Assembly (NCBI GenBank): GCA_963921195.1
Contig: OY992536.1
Coordinates: 92,361,007-92,425,006, forward strand
DNA from: Pegoplata infirma
Taxonomy: Eukaryota > Arthropoda > Insecta > Diptera > Anthomyiidae
Direction of reading: 5' to 3'
Length of the DNA stretch: 64,000 nucleotides
In this document: positions 11,941 to 22,378 of the stretch, in pieces
Layout of the letters: each line of letters begins with the position of its first letter
How positions within the stretch are numbered: position 1 is the first letter of the stretch
Notes under the pieces: generated by a model
Database searches by the model: none
Told to the model about the DNA's origin: nothing
The model's input: the letters and a program-made list of their open reading frames with translations, nothing else
Made by a program: the position numbers and the translations under genes

Positions 11941-13602
11941 AATAAAAAAAAAATTTCTATTCGACATTTAAAATGTTATATTTTGAGTAGGTTTATTCTA
12001 GCTCGAGGTCATTATTTACTCTACTAATTAAAACTATGATGTTTTCATAGAATAATTTTCAAGAAAAATCAAATATACTTTTAAAATGAGGTAGTTAAGG
12101 TTGTAGGTCTCGTCGAAAAGATTACAAAAATGCCCATCAAACTTGCCACACACCCTCAAATTTAAAAGTTATTGAAAAAAAAAACGTTTTTTTTGGGACT
12201 TACTCACTAAACCACGTGTAACTTAAACATTTTTCAACCGATTTTCAATTTTTCGACTGTTTTGGATAGAAGAAGGATAGGGCTTTTCATGTGTGTGAAT
12301 TGGTCTATACATATAAAAAAGATATGTATTGATTTTTTCAACAATATCTAATTTTTTGTTATTTTTTGAAAATTTATTGAGTTTATCGATTTTTTTCTGT
12401 TATAGTTCGTTTAACAACATTTATATTTATAAACGTATTCTTAAAGAAAATTTAATTGTGAATACGATGAGTTTTATGTCGAAAAAATCGGATAACAATT
12501 GACATAATTTTTCTAAAAAAGAAAATTGAGATTTTACTTGAAATTGCCGTTCGGATAACCCAGGCAAAAAAAAAATAAAAAAATAAACAAACTTACTAAG
12601 AGGTCGCGTATCATTATTTTAAAGGTTTTTGGCCTCCTGAATTCGAATTTGCCCTTGAAATTGCGCTATCTTATTAACTTTTTGATATATCAGTTTATAT
12701 TAAATATCTCAAAAACCTGACGAGAGAGAGCAATTTAAAGGTCAGATTCGAATTCAGAGCGCCAAAAACCTTTAAAAATATTGTACATGACCTCTTATGA
12801 TAAAATTATTTTTTTTGCCTGGGATATCTGAACGGCGATTTCCTGCAAAATCTTAATTTTCTTTTTTAGAAAAATTATCACAACTCTGTCAATTGTTATC
12901 CGATTTCTTCAGTATAAACCTTATCGTATTCAGAATCAAATTTTGTTTAAAAATACGTTTATAAATATAAAGGTTGTTAAACGAACTATAACAGAAAAAA
13001 AATCGATAAACTCGAAAAATTTTCAAAAAATAACAAAAAAATTGGATTTTATAGAAAAAATCAATAAATATCTTTCTTATATGTATAGAGCAATTCACAC
13101 ACATGGAAAGTTCCACCCTTCTTCTATCAAAAACAGTTAAAAAATTTAAAATCGGTTTAAAATTTCCTGAATTACACAAGATTTAGTGAGAAAAGTCCCA
13201 AAAAACGTTTTTTGACAATAACTCTAAAATTTAAGGGTGTCTGGCAAGTTTAATGGGAATTTTTGTGATCTACTCGACAAGACCAACAACTTATACTATG
13301 TCACATCAGAAGTATTTTTTCACTGTAGCACAGTGTTATTTTTCTATTTTACATTTATTTATGTTGGTAATTTTTTTTTTGTTATTTGCAAAATAATTTT
13401 TGCAAAATAATCTTGACAATGGGATCTTACAAATTCCGAAACACTGGTCGATTAAGTCTTGCAAAAAAATGACCAACATAAATAAATGTAAAACAAAAAA
13501 ACTATTTTCTTGAAAATTATTCTATAAGAATATCATATTTTCAATTAGTAAAGCAAATAATGACCTCGAGCTAGAATATACCTACTCAAAATATAATTCA
13601 CA
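11941..13602. repeat. foldback element, CTCGAGCTAG family, copy 3 (interrupted)
   Basis: The left arm (11945-12069: GAGTAGGTTTATTCTAG, CTCGAGGTCATTATTTAC, AATAATTTTCAAGAAAA) resumes at 13336 with 'ttatttttct...acatttatttatgttggtaa'. The right arm is at about 13430-13602. Comparison with copy 2 shows the arm was split by a second foldback element (12070-13335). Confidence 0.75.
12070..13335. repeat. 1.27 kb foldback inserted in foldback copy 3
   Basis: Two arms of about 620 bp meet near 12690-12710. Mirror landmarks include GTTGTAGGTCTCGTCGA against TCGACAAGACCAACAAC, the paired AAAACGTTTTTT blocks, and CATGTGTGTGAATTG against CAATTCACACACATG. The right end carries CACTGTAGCACAGTG. Arm identity is moderate, so this is an old palindrome. 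Half of another copy flanks the hAT-like element at 18321-26120. The small frames at 12889-13179 and 12943-13140 are shadows within the arms. Confidence 0.8.
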
Positions 13603-13977
13603 TATTTAAAATTTGTCTACAAGAAGAAAGAAAGTCTCAAAATCTCAGATTATTTCTATAGAAAAAATTCTGGGATTTTATTTACGTGTTTTAAGTCTAT
13701 TACTAAAATTCTATTTAAAAATTCGACTTTTTCAATTGTTTTAGGACCTGTGGGAGGGCTGTTAGAGATTTTCTGTATTTAAAATAAAATTTGCAAAAGA
13801 AGTTCTACCCCCCCCCCCCCCCAAATGCTAAAGCCGGATACGCATTTGACATCATGTAACTGTCTGAAACAAAGTTCTTTAAATTTTATACAACACAATG
13901 ATCAATTGGCTGTTTTATATGATCACCAAACAAAAGTTGTACCCTTAGTGCTTTTTTGTTGAACTGTATTTTTCCTA
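13603..13977. other. AT-rich stretch with a C15 homopolymer
   Basis: No gene or repeat boundary was recognised. A run of 15 C residues occurs at 13808-13822, notable in such AT-rich DNA. One or two decayed GTCTCAAAATCTCAGA units sit near 13640. Confidence 0.5.
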
Positions 13978-14554
13978 CACTCAAAAAATTATGTTAGTAA
14001 AATCAACTGAAAATGTCAGTTAAAATAACTTCTTTGTAAGTTGTTTTGGGGTCAACTACTTTTTCAGTTAAATCAACTAACAATGTTAGTTATTTTAACT
14101 GACGAAAAACAACTGACTTATGTAGTAAAAACTACTTACATTTGTAGTCAAAACAGCTAAAATGTAGTAAAAATAAAAAAAAAACTATAAATAATTTTCT
14201 TTTTTCAAAAACTTTTCGGAAAAAAAAACTGAAGACCAAATTTTTTGAAAGTTTTTTTTTTTTTTTTAAAAAAATTTCTAAAAAATAAAAAAAACGAAAA
14301 TTTATTTTTATTTTTTGGAAAAAAACTTTGAAAATTTTTCAGAGATAAAAAATAAAATTAACTACTTTAAATAACTGTTACTACATCACAGTACTTTTTT
14401 GTTAGTTATTCAAAAAAACTACTTAAAATAACTAACAGAAATAGTTGTTTGATATTTTTCATACAAAAACAACTGACTTTGTAGTTGAAAATAACTAACT
14501 ACTGTAAAATATACAAACAACTAACATGTAGTAACTTACATTATTTTATGAGTG
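13978..14554. mobile_element. TA-flanked CACTC-ended inverted-repeat element (577 bp)
   Basis: It starts CACTCAAAAAATTATGTTAGT and ends ATTATTTTATGAGTG, flanked on both sides by TA (13976-13977 and 14555-14556). The interior alternates ACTAACAATGTTAGTT, CAACTGACTT and AAATAACTAAC motifs in both orientations, so most of the element can fold on itself. No coding sequence. TA duplication and CACTC ends suggest a Tc1/mariner-like or related MITE. The superfamily is inferred. Confidence 0.7.
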
Positions 14555-14913
14555 TAGTTATAACTGTTGAACCTAAAGCACTGTGCAACACTATGTTGTA
14601 TCTTGGGACCAACAAAATAAATAAATAATCATTAGTAGATCACAACCCCGGAAGGGTTTTGAAAACTTAGATCGAGTTCTTTTTTTATGGCCTACTGAAG
14701 CTGTTAGCTGTTTTCAAAGGCGTTTTAAAAAAGTAAGAAAAAAATTATCTGAGGCAAATAATTTTAATAGATATATCCAGTAAATTTTATGCCGGCTATT
14801 TGCGTAGAACATATTAACCCACTACACAAGAAAATATTAAATTTTTAATACTATTGAGTAAAAAATTACTAAATTTTGCACCGGTAAACGATTTAATAGT
14901 AATAAGTAAACTA

Positions 14914-15803
14914 CACTCAAAAAAATACGTTAGTAGATTTACTAATTTTTTTTTTTGCTAACGCTAGTTAGCTAACTTTTAGCAAATTTTTAGTTGAGAT
15001 TAGCATGTTAGCAGAAAATTCTTGTAAACTTCAATTAGCACATTAGCAATTTTAAACAAACTTTGAACTAATTTCTTTTGCTAAATTTGAAATTGAGTTG
15101 ACAACATTTTTACAAGATTTTTTGCTAATATTAGCAAAATAAATGGTAAATTTTTTTTTATTTTCAGAAAACTTAAAATGGCTCTATCTCGGAAACTAAG
15201 CCAGATAGAGCAAAATGGAGGCCATTTTTGGTTCTTAGAATCTCCATAGTATCGCCGGTCCTCTTCACATGTGTGGACCCTAATGGGCCCTAACTTCGGA
15301 TCCAAAAAAGTTAGCATTCCCGAAAATTTTAAAATGCTCATATCTCGGTAAATATTGCCGACACAACAAAAAGTCGAAAAGCATTTTTGTAGCTCTCAAC
15401 ACGTAGAACAAGACCGCAAAATAGTTAAAAGCTCTCCGAGTAATATTTTTGAAGTTATCGAGTCTTTTAATTCTCAAGACCCCAGTGGTCCCCTATAATC
15501 ACGTATCTCAAAAACTAAGCAAAGTAGAGCGAAACGGACACAAATTTTGGATCAAAAACTATGACGATTTTAAAGGAACCCAACTAGGTCTAGGCCCATC
15601 GGGGTTTGGACCTATCGGGTCCAAACCCAATGGGGTTCTCAGATGTGTATGAACTAAGTTCAAAAAAAAAAATTTTGTTAACTAATTATTGGCAAAACAT
15701 TTTTGCTAACTTTAGCAAAAAAATTGTGGGTTCAAAATCAGCAAATTTTCTTGTAGGTTTACAAGCTTTTTTTGCTAACATTACAGTTTTTTTTTTTTGA
15801 GTG
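14914..15803 (+). mobile_element. TA-flanked CACTC-ended element, GGGGTCC-core family, copy 1 (890 bp)
   Basis: It begins CACTCAAAAAAATACGTTAG and ends with a T run and GAGTG, with TA on both sides (14912-14913, 15804-15805). The ends are rich in TTAGCTAAC/GCTAACTTTTAGC-type inverted motifs. The core holds 'ctctatctcggaaactaagc' and 'tcgggtccaaacccaatgg'-type text with clusters of GGGCCC, CCATCGGGG and GGACC. It is present in reverse orientation at 17327-18207. The open frames across it are on both strands and overlap each other, so I do not treat them as genes. Confidence 0.8.
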
Positions 15804-15805
15804 TA

Positions 15806-17326
15806 TTAATAAAAATTATTAAATGCTTACTAAAATATTTGAGTAAATTTTTAATTGACACAATTAAAACGTTAATTAAAATGTTTAATTTTTTTAAGTA
15901 ACTTTTTAATTGTGACAATCAGTTTAATTTTTTTAAAAAGTTTAAAAAAGTTTTAAATTTTTAATGGCGTCAAAGAAACCACACAAATTTTTTTGAAATT
16001 CAAACAAGTTATTACTCAAAATTTGTTCCCCCATATTTTTTCTGCGTACATGCCCTTTTATTTGTTTTCCCCCATTAAGGATGCACTCGATGATCTCAAA
16101 TATGTTGCACAGTGTTATTTTATATGCTTTCCTATATATAGTATATATGTATACTTATTTAAAAATTTTATATATTGTTGTACATTTGCATGTATCAAAT
16201 ACTAAACATGCAAACAAATGATATCTTTATATGGGTAAATATATATTTATTAATGTATAAAAATACTCTGTTTATGTAAATTATGGTCATAGAAAAACAA
16301 ACCACATGCAGCTTTAAAATGTTGGTAGTTTGTAAAATTTCTAAAATAACTGAATATTTGATCTATTTATAAATTCAAATTACTTTAATAACTTATGTTT
16401 TGTGTTATGCAATATACATAGGTTATTATAGAGTTTTATTTCTATTTTTTTTTAATGAAAAACAAATTTATATAATACGAAAAAAATTTAAAGAGCAGAA
16501 TTAAATAAATATCCATAAAAGATTTTTTAAAATTTGCCAAATGTATTTCAAAATTGTCTAAATATATTTTAAAACTGTCCAAACGTATTTTGAAATTATC
16601 TAAAATAATTTATAATTTCCAAATATTTTTTAAAATTTTTTTTAAAATTTAGATGTTTGTCCATCCACACAAAAAAATTCAGACACTCGTTTTTCGTTTT
16701 TTTTCGAGAAAATCGCATTTGAATTTTAAATTTCATAACAATTTAGTAATTTGCTTGTATTGAGGTTTTGGTTTTTTAAATTTTTCAAAGCTTGGGATTG
16801 GGAGACATGTCTAAATATTAAAAAAATGGTAAAATTTATGCCGAGTTGCCTTGATTAAATATTTATTATATTAAAAAAATATGCTCCATTATCTCAAAAA
16901 TCTACATTCGTGTATAATTTTTTATGGTCTAAATTTTAGAACCCGTTCGAAAGTTTTCCATTAAAAAAAAAGCAATTTATCAAAAATCCGACCACTTATT
17001 TTTTCTTTTTAAATTTTTTTTTAATTTTAGATGTTTGCCTACCCACACAAAAAAATTCAGAATCGCGGTTTTTGTTTTTTTTTTCAAGAGAAACGCATTT
17101 GAATGTAAAATTTCATATTTGCTTATAAACAGTAGTGTAAGTCCCACTAAATTTTAATTTAATTAGGAAGTAATTTAATCTAAAAAGTAATTTTTAATTT
17201 AAAATTTTTTGATAAACTTAAAAATGTTTGTATATATTTAAAATTCTAACCTGCACTAAAAAAATGTCATTCCGATCTTGATATTATTAAAATTTATAGC
17301 TGTATTTATAACAGCAATTATTTATA
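15806..17326. other. spacer between inverted element copies, with part of another foldback family
   Basis: About 16620-17130 matches the interior of the foldback at 54106-54843 ('cgagttgccttgatt', 'ccacacaaaaaaattcaga', TTTTTCGAGAAAATCGCATT) and contains its own repeated half (16650-16740 versus 17030-17110). 15810-16000 is TTAATT-rich. The rest (16000-16600) is AT-rich with no recognised feature. Confidence 0.5.
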
Positions 17327-18207
17327 CACTCAAAAAAAAAACTGTAATGTAAGCAAAAAAAGCTTGTAAATCTACAAGAAAATTTGCTGATTTCGAACCC
17401 ACAATTTTTTTGGTAAAGTTAGCAAAAATTTTTTGTCAAAAATTAGTTAACTGAAATTTTTTTTATTTCAACATAGTTCATACACATTTGAGGACCCCAT
17501 TGGGCTCGGACCCGATAGGTCCAGACCCCGATGGGCCTAGACATAGTTGGGTTCCTTAAAAATCGTCATAGTTTTTTATCCAAAATTTGTGTCCATTTCG
17601 CTCTACCTAGCTTAGTTTTTGAGATACGTGATTTTAGGGGACCACCGGGGTTTTGAGAAATACAAAACTCGATAACTTCAAAAATATTACTTGGAGAGCT
17701 TTTGTTGTGGTCTTGTTCTACGTGTTGAGAGCTACAAAAATGCTTTTTGACTTTTTGTTGTGTCAGCAATATTTACCGAGATATGAGCATTTTAAAATTT
17801 TCGGGAATGCTAACTTTTTTGGATCCAAAGTTAGGGCCCATTAGGGTCCACACATGTGAAGAGGACCGGCGATACTATGGGGATTCTAAGAACCAAAAAT
17901 GGCCTCCATTTTGCTCTATCTGGCTTAGTTTCCGAGATAGCGCCATTTTAAGTTTTCTGAAAATAAAAAAAAAATTACCATTTATTTTGCTAATATTAGC
18001 AAAAAAGCTTGTAAAAATTTGGTCAACTCAATTTTAAATCTAGCAAAAAAAATTAGTTTAAATTTTGTTTAAAATTGCTAATGTACTAAATGAAGCTTAC
18101 AAGATATTTTTGCTAACATGCTAATCTCAACTAAAAATTTGCTAAAAGTTAGCTACCCAGCATTAGCAAAAAAAATTAGTAAATCTACTAATGTATTATT
18201 TTGAGTG
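17327..18207 (-). mobile_element. TA-flanked CACTC-ended element, GGGGTCC-core family, copy 2 (inverted)
   Basis: Reverse-complement counterpart of 14914-15803, colinear throughout with only scattered differences. It is bounded by CACTC at 17327 and GAGTG ending at 18207 with TA on both sides. Together the two copies make a 3.3 kb inverted pair separated by about 1.5 kb. The frames at 17653-18037 are translations of the repeat. Confidence 0.8.
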
Positions 18208-18320
18208 TAGATATCTTTCTTATATGTATAGACCAATTCACACACATGGAAAGCCCTATCCTTCTTCTATCTAAAACAGTTAAAAAATTTAAAATCGGTT
18301 GAAAATATTCTGAATTACAC
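18208..18320 (+). repeat. foldback arm (part 1), split by the hAT-like insertion
   Basis: Colinear with 13065-13180 of the foldback at 12070-13335, including CAATTCACACACATGGAAAG and 'tcttctatc'. The homology breaks at TGAATTACAC (18320) and resumes at 26121, proving that 18321-26120 is an insertion. Confidence 0.85.
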
Positions 18321-18508
18321 CAGCGTTTGAAAGCCTACGTTAACTATCCGTTTTTTTGCTTTTGCTTTTCATATCACTTCAAACAATTTCAATATTATAA
18401 GTTATAACTTTTGTTTACTTTTCTTTTTTGTGTTTGCTTAAACTACAACAACATGAAAAAACAAAAACTGCAAACAGAGCAGTAGCGGAAAACAAATTTT
18501 ATTGTTTT

Positions 18509-18580
18509 AGCCTACAAATATACTACAGTAGTATATTTGTAGGCTACAAATATACTACAGTAGTATATTTGTAGGCTACA
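18509..18580. repeat. tandem perfect palindromes in hAT-like subterminal region
   Basis: 18509-18545 is a perfect palindrome: 18-bp arms (AGCCTACAAATATACTAC and its complement) around one A. A second copy overlaps it at 18541-18576. The outer part is the TGTAGGCT subterminal motif. Further GTATTACTAC units follow to about 18615. These are probably transposase-binding repeats of the host element. Confidence 0.85.
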
Positions 18581-18784
18581 GTATTACTACAGTATTACTA
18601 CCGTATTACTACCTTCACATTGTAAACAAATGTAGCAATATAAAAACGTGATCATATTAAAAATATCGTTAAGATGGTGTAGGTTAGGTTAGGTTAGGTT
18701 GTAAGTGGCTGCTGACGTTTTACGTCAACACACGTAGACTCTGAGGTCCATTGTGATACCACGGGATCGTAATAGGTTTCCCTA

Positions 18785-21700
18785 CTAGTCCCTGTCGTTA
18801 AACCAGTTTGAGCTTCTTATGAAACTCCTTAGATGTTGTATTTTGACATCCGACAAATCAGAAAGATCGTACAGCTCCCTAGATCCCAGTGAAGCAAGTC
18901 GCTGACCAGAAAGTGCCGGGCAATGGCAAATAAAGTGTTCGATAGTTTCCAACTCCTCTTCATCCATGCAACTTCGGCAAAAGTCATTCGACGGCACATT
19001 TAACCGCTCTGCGTGCTTCCCTATAAGACAGTGTCCGGTAATTATAGAAACCACCGTCGAAATCTCTCCTCTTGGAAGCGATATCAGCTCACTTGTGCGC
19101 CCCTGATTAAGAGAAGGCCAAATCAGTCGTGTTGTCTCACACGTCCATCCATTTGCCCATCTTTGATTAGTCTCCGTCGCAGAACAAAGCCGTAGGTTTT
19201 GCTTGCAAGTTTCTAGAGGCATACCAACACATTCCAATTCTGTTGGAACCTGTAAGGTAGTTCCTAGTCTTGCAAGCTCATCGGCTTTGCAATTCCCTGG
19301 AATGTCTCTATGCCCTGGGACCCATATGAGTCGTATGTTAAACTGCTTGGCCATCTCATTTAAAGACGTGCGGCAGTTAAGGGCAGATCTTGTTTTCAGA
19401 AACATTGAATCCAGGGACTTGACCGCGGCTTGACTGTCAGTATAGATGTTGACTGCGGTTGTAGACAAGACATTGCAGCTCAACCAGTCAGCCACTTCCT
19501 TTATTGCCAGCATCTCTGCCTGGTAAACACTGCAATGATCTGGCAATCTACGAGCCAGGCTCAATCCAAGCTCTTCCGAATAGACCCCAAAGCCCACTTG
19601 TTCGTGCAGCCTCCATCCATCTGTGTAAAAATTTATGGTAGCTCCACTACCCGGAGTATCCCCCATCCAAGACTCCCTGGATGGTATCATAGTGGTAAAG
19701 TGGCGCTCAAAGAGGCTCAAAGAGGGAGCACAATCCACATTTTGTGGTATTGTTATCTTTTTCAAGATCGCGCTATGGCCACAATCACTGCTCCTCCATT
19801 GCAGCGTGCTATTAAGTCGAATTGCCGACGCAGCCGCATACTGCCTACCCAATATGTCCAAGGGTATCAGGTGAAGGAGGATTTCTAATGCAGCCGTAGG
19901 TGTAGTACGAAGAGCACCAGTGATGCACATTGACGCCATTATCTGTACCTTCGTGATAAAGACAAAGTTCGCTTTTGTTTCCAAAGCAGGCCACCAGACA
20001 ATGATTCCATACAGCAAAATTGGACGCACCACTGCTGTATAGATCCAATGAACGACTTTAGGGCTAAAACCCCATCGTTTTCCAATGGCCCTTTTACAGG
20101 AATACAAAGCAATCGTTGCTTTTCTCACCCGTTCCTCAATATTACGCCTGAAATTCAGCTTCCTATCTAGAAATACTCCAAGATACTTGGCTCCATCTGA
20201 GAAGGTGATTTCAGTACCGTCCAGAGAAATAGGATCAAAAGCAGGAATCTTATTTTTCCTTGTAAACAAAACAAGCTCTGTTTTACTGGGATTAACTCCT
20301 AGACCACAGTCTCTTGCCCATTTAGACAGATCTTTCAGAGAACCCTGAAGAATGTCCCGCAATGTTGGCAGATGCTTCCCCTTTACCGCTATCGCGACAT
20401 CGTCAGCATATGCGATAACATGACAACCACGTGCTTCTAGAGATAGTAGCATTGAATTCAGTGCCAGGTTCCAAAGAAGCGGCGAAAGAACACCTCCTTG
20501 TGGTGTGCCCCTATTGACAAATCGAGATATGACGGACGCTCCCAATTCAGACGTTATACGTCTATTGGCAAGTAGGTTTTCCACCATTAAAACGATTTCA
20601 CGCTTTACTCCCAGACCAGACAATGCCAATATTATCGATTCTGGAATGACATTATTAAAAGCCCCCTCAATATCAAGAAAGGCCACCATAGTGTACTCCT
20701 TTACCGAAAGCGATCTCTCGATGGTACCAACGAGCTCATGAAGAGCTGTTTCCGTTGATCGTCCCTTGCTGTATGCATGTTGCTTTGTCGAAAGCAACCT
20801 CGGGTCAATCACTCTACGCAAATATGAGTCTATCATTCGTTCCATTGTCTTTAACAAAAAAGAAGACAGACTAATTGGTCTGAAATCCTTCGGAGCTGTG
20901 TGGGAACTTTTCCCAGCCTTCGGGATAAATACGACTCTGGTATCCCTCCACTTTAAAGGAATATACGACCAGTTGATGCATGCTGTGTATAGATTATACA
21001 GCAACGGGGCTATATAGTCCAACACTTGCTGCAACTCAGCCGGGATTATACCATCAGGTCCCGGGGATTTATAGGGCCTGAAGCTTTTTATCGCCCAGAT
21101 TAATGTTGGCATATTTATTATTTCCGAAGCAATTTCAGATGCTTGGGCGTCAGAACGTTCCAAAGCTTGAAACGGCGTCATGGAATTGCCCGGAAAATGC
21201 GTGTTTAAAAGGAGATCCAGCGACTCTCCACTGGAGGAAGACCACACCCCATTAGGATCTTTCAGGTATCCTAGGGTGCAAGGAGAAGAAGCCAGAACCT
21301 TGCGCAGCCTGGATGCCTCAGAAACGTCTTCTATGTTTCCACAGAAGTTTTTCCAAGAATCACATTTTGCATTTCTGATCATCTTTTTATAACTCTTAAG
21401 TTGCAGCCTGTATGCAGACCAGTCCTCGTCCGCTCTTGAAAATTTAGCCTTATTAAAGAGCTTTCTGCAGGAATCTCTGCTCGTCTGCAACTCATTTGAC
21501 CACCAAGGTGGCTTTTTTTTCCCTCTAGGCTTTGCAGAAGGGCAAGACGCATCCAGGCACCTATTACAAACATTTGTTATATGGTCAACCAGACAGTCAA
21601 TTTCCGCTAAACTATGCGGTTCAGATAGGGGTACTTCATCCAAAAGCAAAGAAAAAGTCTCCCTATATTTCACCCAGTTTGTTCTTCTCAGATTTCTAGA

Positions 21701-22378
21701 GACTGTCTCAACCGGGGCACGCTCCCTGAGTAAAAACTCAATGTAGCGATGATCTGAGAAAGAATGCTCTTCCAAAACTCTCCAGTCATCAATTCTGTCA
21801 GACAATGTATCTGATACAAGTGTTACGTCAAGAACCTCTTGCTGCGTACTTGTAACGAAAGTTGGTTCACTACCCTTGTTACAAATATACAGGTTAGTGC
21901 TTAACAAAAACTCCAAAAGTGATTCGCCTCTATCATTTGTGTCTGTACTACCCCATATCGAATGATGTGCATTAGCATCACAGCACACTAGTAACTGGTG
22001 TCCCCTAGATTCAGACTCCCGAATCAGACCGCCAACCTTCTCCGGGGGTATTGGCCCCGGATTAGGAAAATACGCAGAGGCGAGCCAAATAGATTTCCCA
22101 TGAAGCTCTAAGCTAGCCGCTGTAACATCCATATCACTAAAAGTTGATAAAAAGAATATGTATAAGCCATTTTTCGCCAAGATGCAGGCTCTTGGTGAGC
22201 CCTCACCTTTGGCAACCATCAACTTAAACCCAGGGGTCTTCAATCCGCAAACCCTGCCACCCCGCACCCAGGGCTCTTGGATAAAAACCAAGTCAACTGC
22301 TCCTGTCGTCAGGCGCAGCAATAGTGCAGCTGAGGCTGCCTTACAGTGATGGAGGTTTATTTGTAGGAACCGCAACAT
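18785..22378 (-). CDS. LOA-type ORF2: endonuclease, reverse transcriptase, RNase H
   Basis: An intact 1197-residue protein that in this family nicks chromosomal DNA and copies the element RNA at the nick. The N-terminal APE-type endonuclease shows LQINLHHCKAA (5-15), the catalytic Glu in FIQEPW (about 35), CDANAHHSIWG (133-143), LDVTL (183-187) and SDHRY (208-212). Reverse transcriptase motifs are FIPKAGK (487-493), DFRPISL (501-507), AFLDIEGAFN (569-578), GTPQGGVLSPLLWN (627-640), the catalytic YADD (660-663), NPSKTEL (699-705) and KYLGV (734-738). RNase H has FYTDG (920-924), QAEMLAIKE (956-964), IYTDSQAA (981-988) and the late Asp near 1036. A Cys/His cluster (DFCRSCMDEE, then EHFICHCPAL) lies near the C-terminus. 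RNase H together with the ORF arrangement fits the LOA clade. The ATG lies 22 bp upstream of the ORF1 stop in the -1 frame, suggesting frameshift or stop-reinitiation coupling. Confidence 0.95.
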   Translation of the reverse strand: MLRFLQINLHHCKAASAALLLRLTTGAVDLVFIQEPWVRGGRVCGLKTPGFKLMVAKGEGSPRACILAKNGLYIFFLSTFSDMDVTAASLELHGKSIWLASAYFPNPGPIPPEKVGGLIRESESRGHQLLVCCDANAHHSIWGSTDTNDRGESLLEFLLSTNLYICNKGSEPTFVTSTQQEVLDVTLVSDTLSDRIDDWRVLEEHSFSDHRYIEFLLRERAPVETVSRNLRRTNWVKYRETFSLLLDEVPLSEPHSLAEIDCLVDHITNVCNRCLDASCPSAKPRGKKKPPWWSNELQTSRDSCRKLFNKAKFSRADEDWSAYRLQLKSYKKMIRNAKCDSWKNFCGNIEDVSEASRLRKVLASSPCTLGYLKDPNGVWSSSSGESLDLLLNTHFPGNSMTPFQALERSDAQASEIASEIINMPTLIWAIKSFRPYKSPGPDGIIPAELQQVLDYIAPLLYNLYTACINWSYIPLKWRDTRVVFIPKAGKSSHTAPKDFRPISLSSFLLKTMERMIDSYLRRVIDPRLLSTKQHAYSKGRSTETALHELVGTIERSLSVKEYTMVAFLDIEGAFNNVIPESIILALSGLGVKREIVLMVENLLANRRITSELGASVISRFVNRGTPQGGVLSPLLWNLALNSMLLSLEARGCHVIAYADDVAIAVKGKHLPTLRDILQGSLKDLSKWARDCGLGVNPSKTELVLFTRKNKIPAFDPISLDGTEITFSDGAKYLGVFLDRKLNFRRNIEERVRKATIALYSCKRAIGKRWGFSPKVVHWIYTAVVRPILLYGIIVWWPALETKANFVFITKVQIMASMCITGALRTTPTAALEILLHLIPLDILGRQYAAASAIRLNSTLQWRSSDCGHSAILKKITIPQNVDCAPSLSLFERHFTTMIPSRESWMGDTPGSGATINFYTDGWRLHEQVGFGVYSEELGLSLARRLPDHCSVYQAEMLAIKEVADWLSCNVLSTTAVNIYTDSQAAVKSLDSMFLKTRSALNCRTSLNEMAKQFNIRLIWVPGHRDIPGNCKADELARLGTTLQVPTELECVGMPLETCKQNLRLCSATETNQRWANGWTCETTRLIWPSLNQGRTSELISLPRGEISTVVSIITGHCLIGKHAERLNVPSNDFCRSCMDEEELETIEHFICHCPALSGQRLASLGSRELYDLSDLSDVKIQHLRSFIRSSNWFNDRD

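Noticed and set aside
13808..13822. C15 run as a mobile-element tail
   Set aside because: No adjoining element end or target duplication was found; probably a simple homopolymer.
18681..18700. TTAGG-type telomere repeat or internal telomeric site
   Set aside because: Only four units, exactly at the 3' end of the LOA element, so better explained as the element's tail.
19013..21573. Many 60-150 codon frames on the plus strand across the LOA element
   Set aside because: They are antisense shadows of ORF2 and contain no independent motif.
18785..22378. 1197-residue frame as a host gene
   Set aside because: Endonuclease, reverse transcriptase and RNase H motifs plus element ends and target duplication identify it as retrotransposon ORF2.
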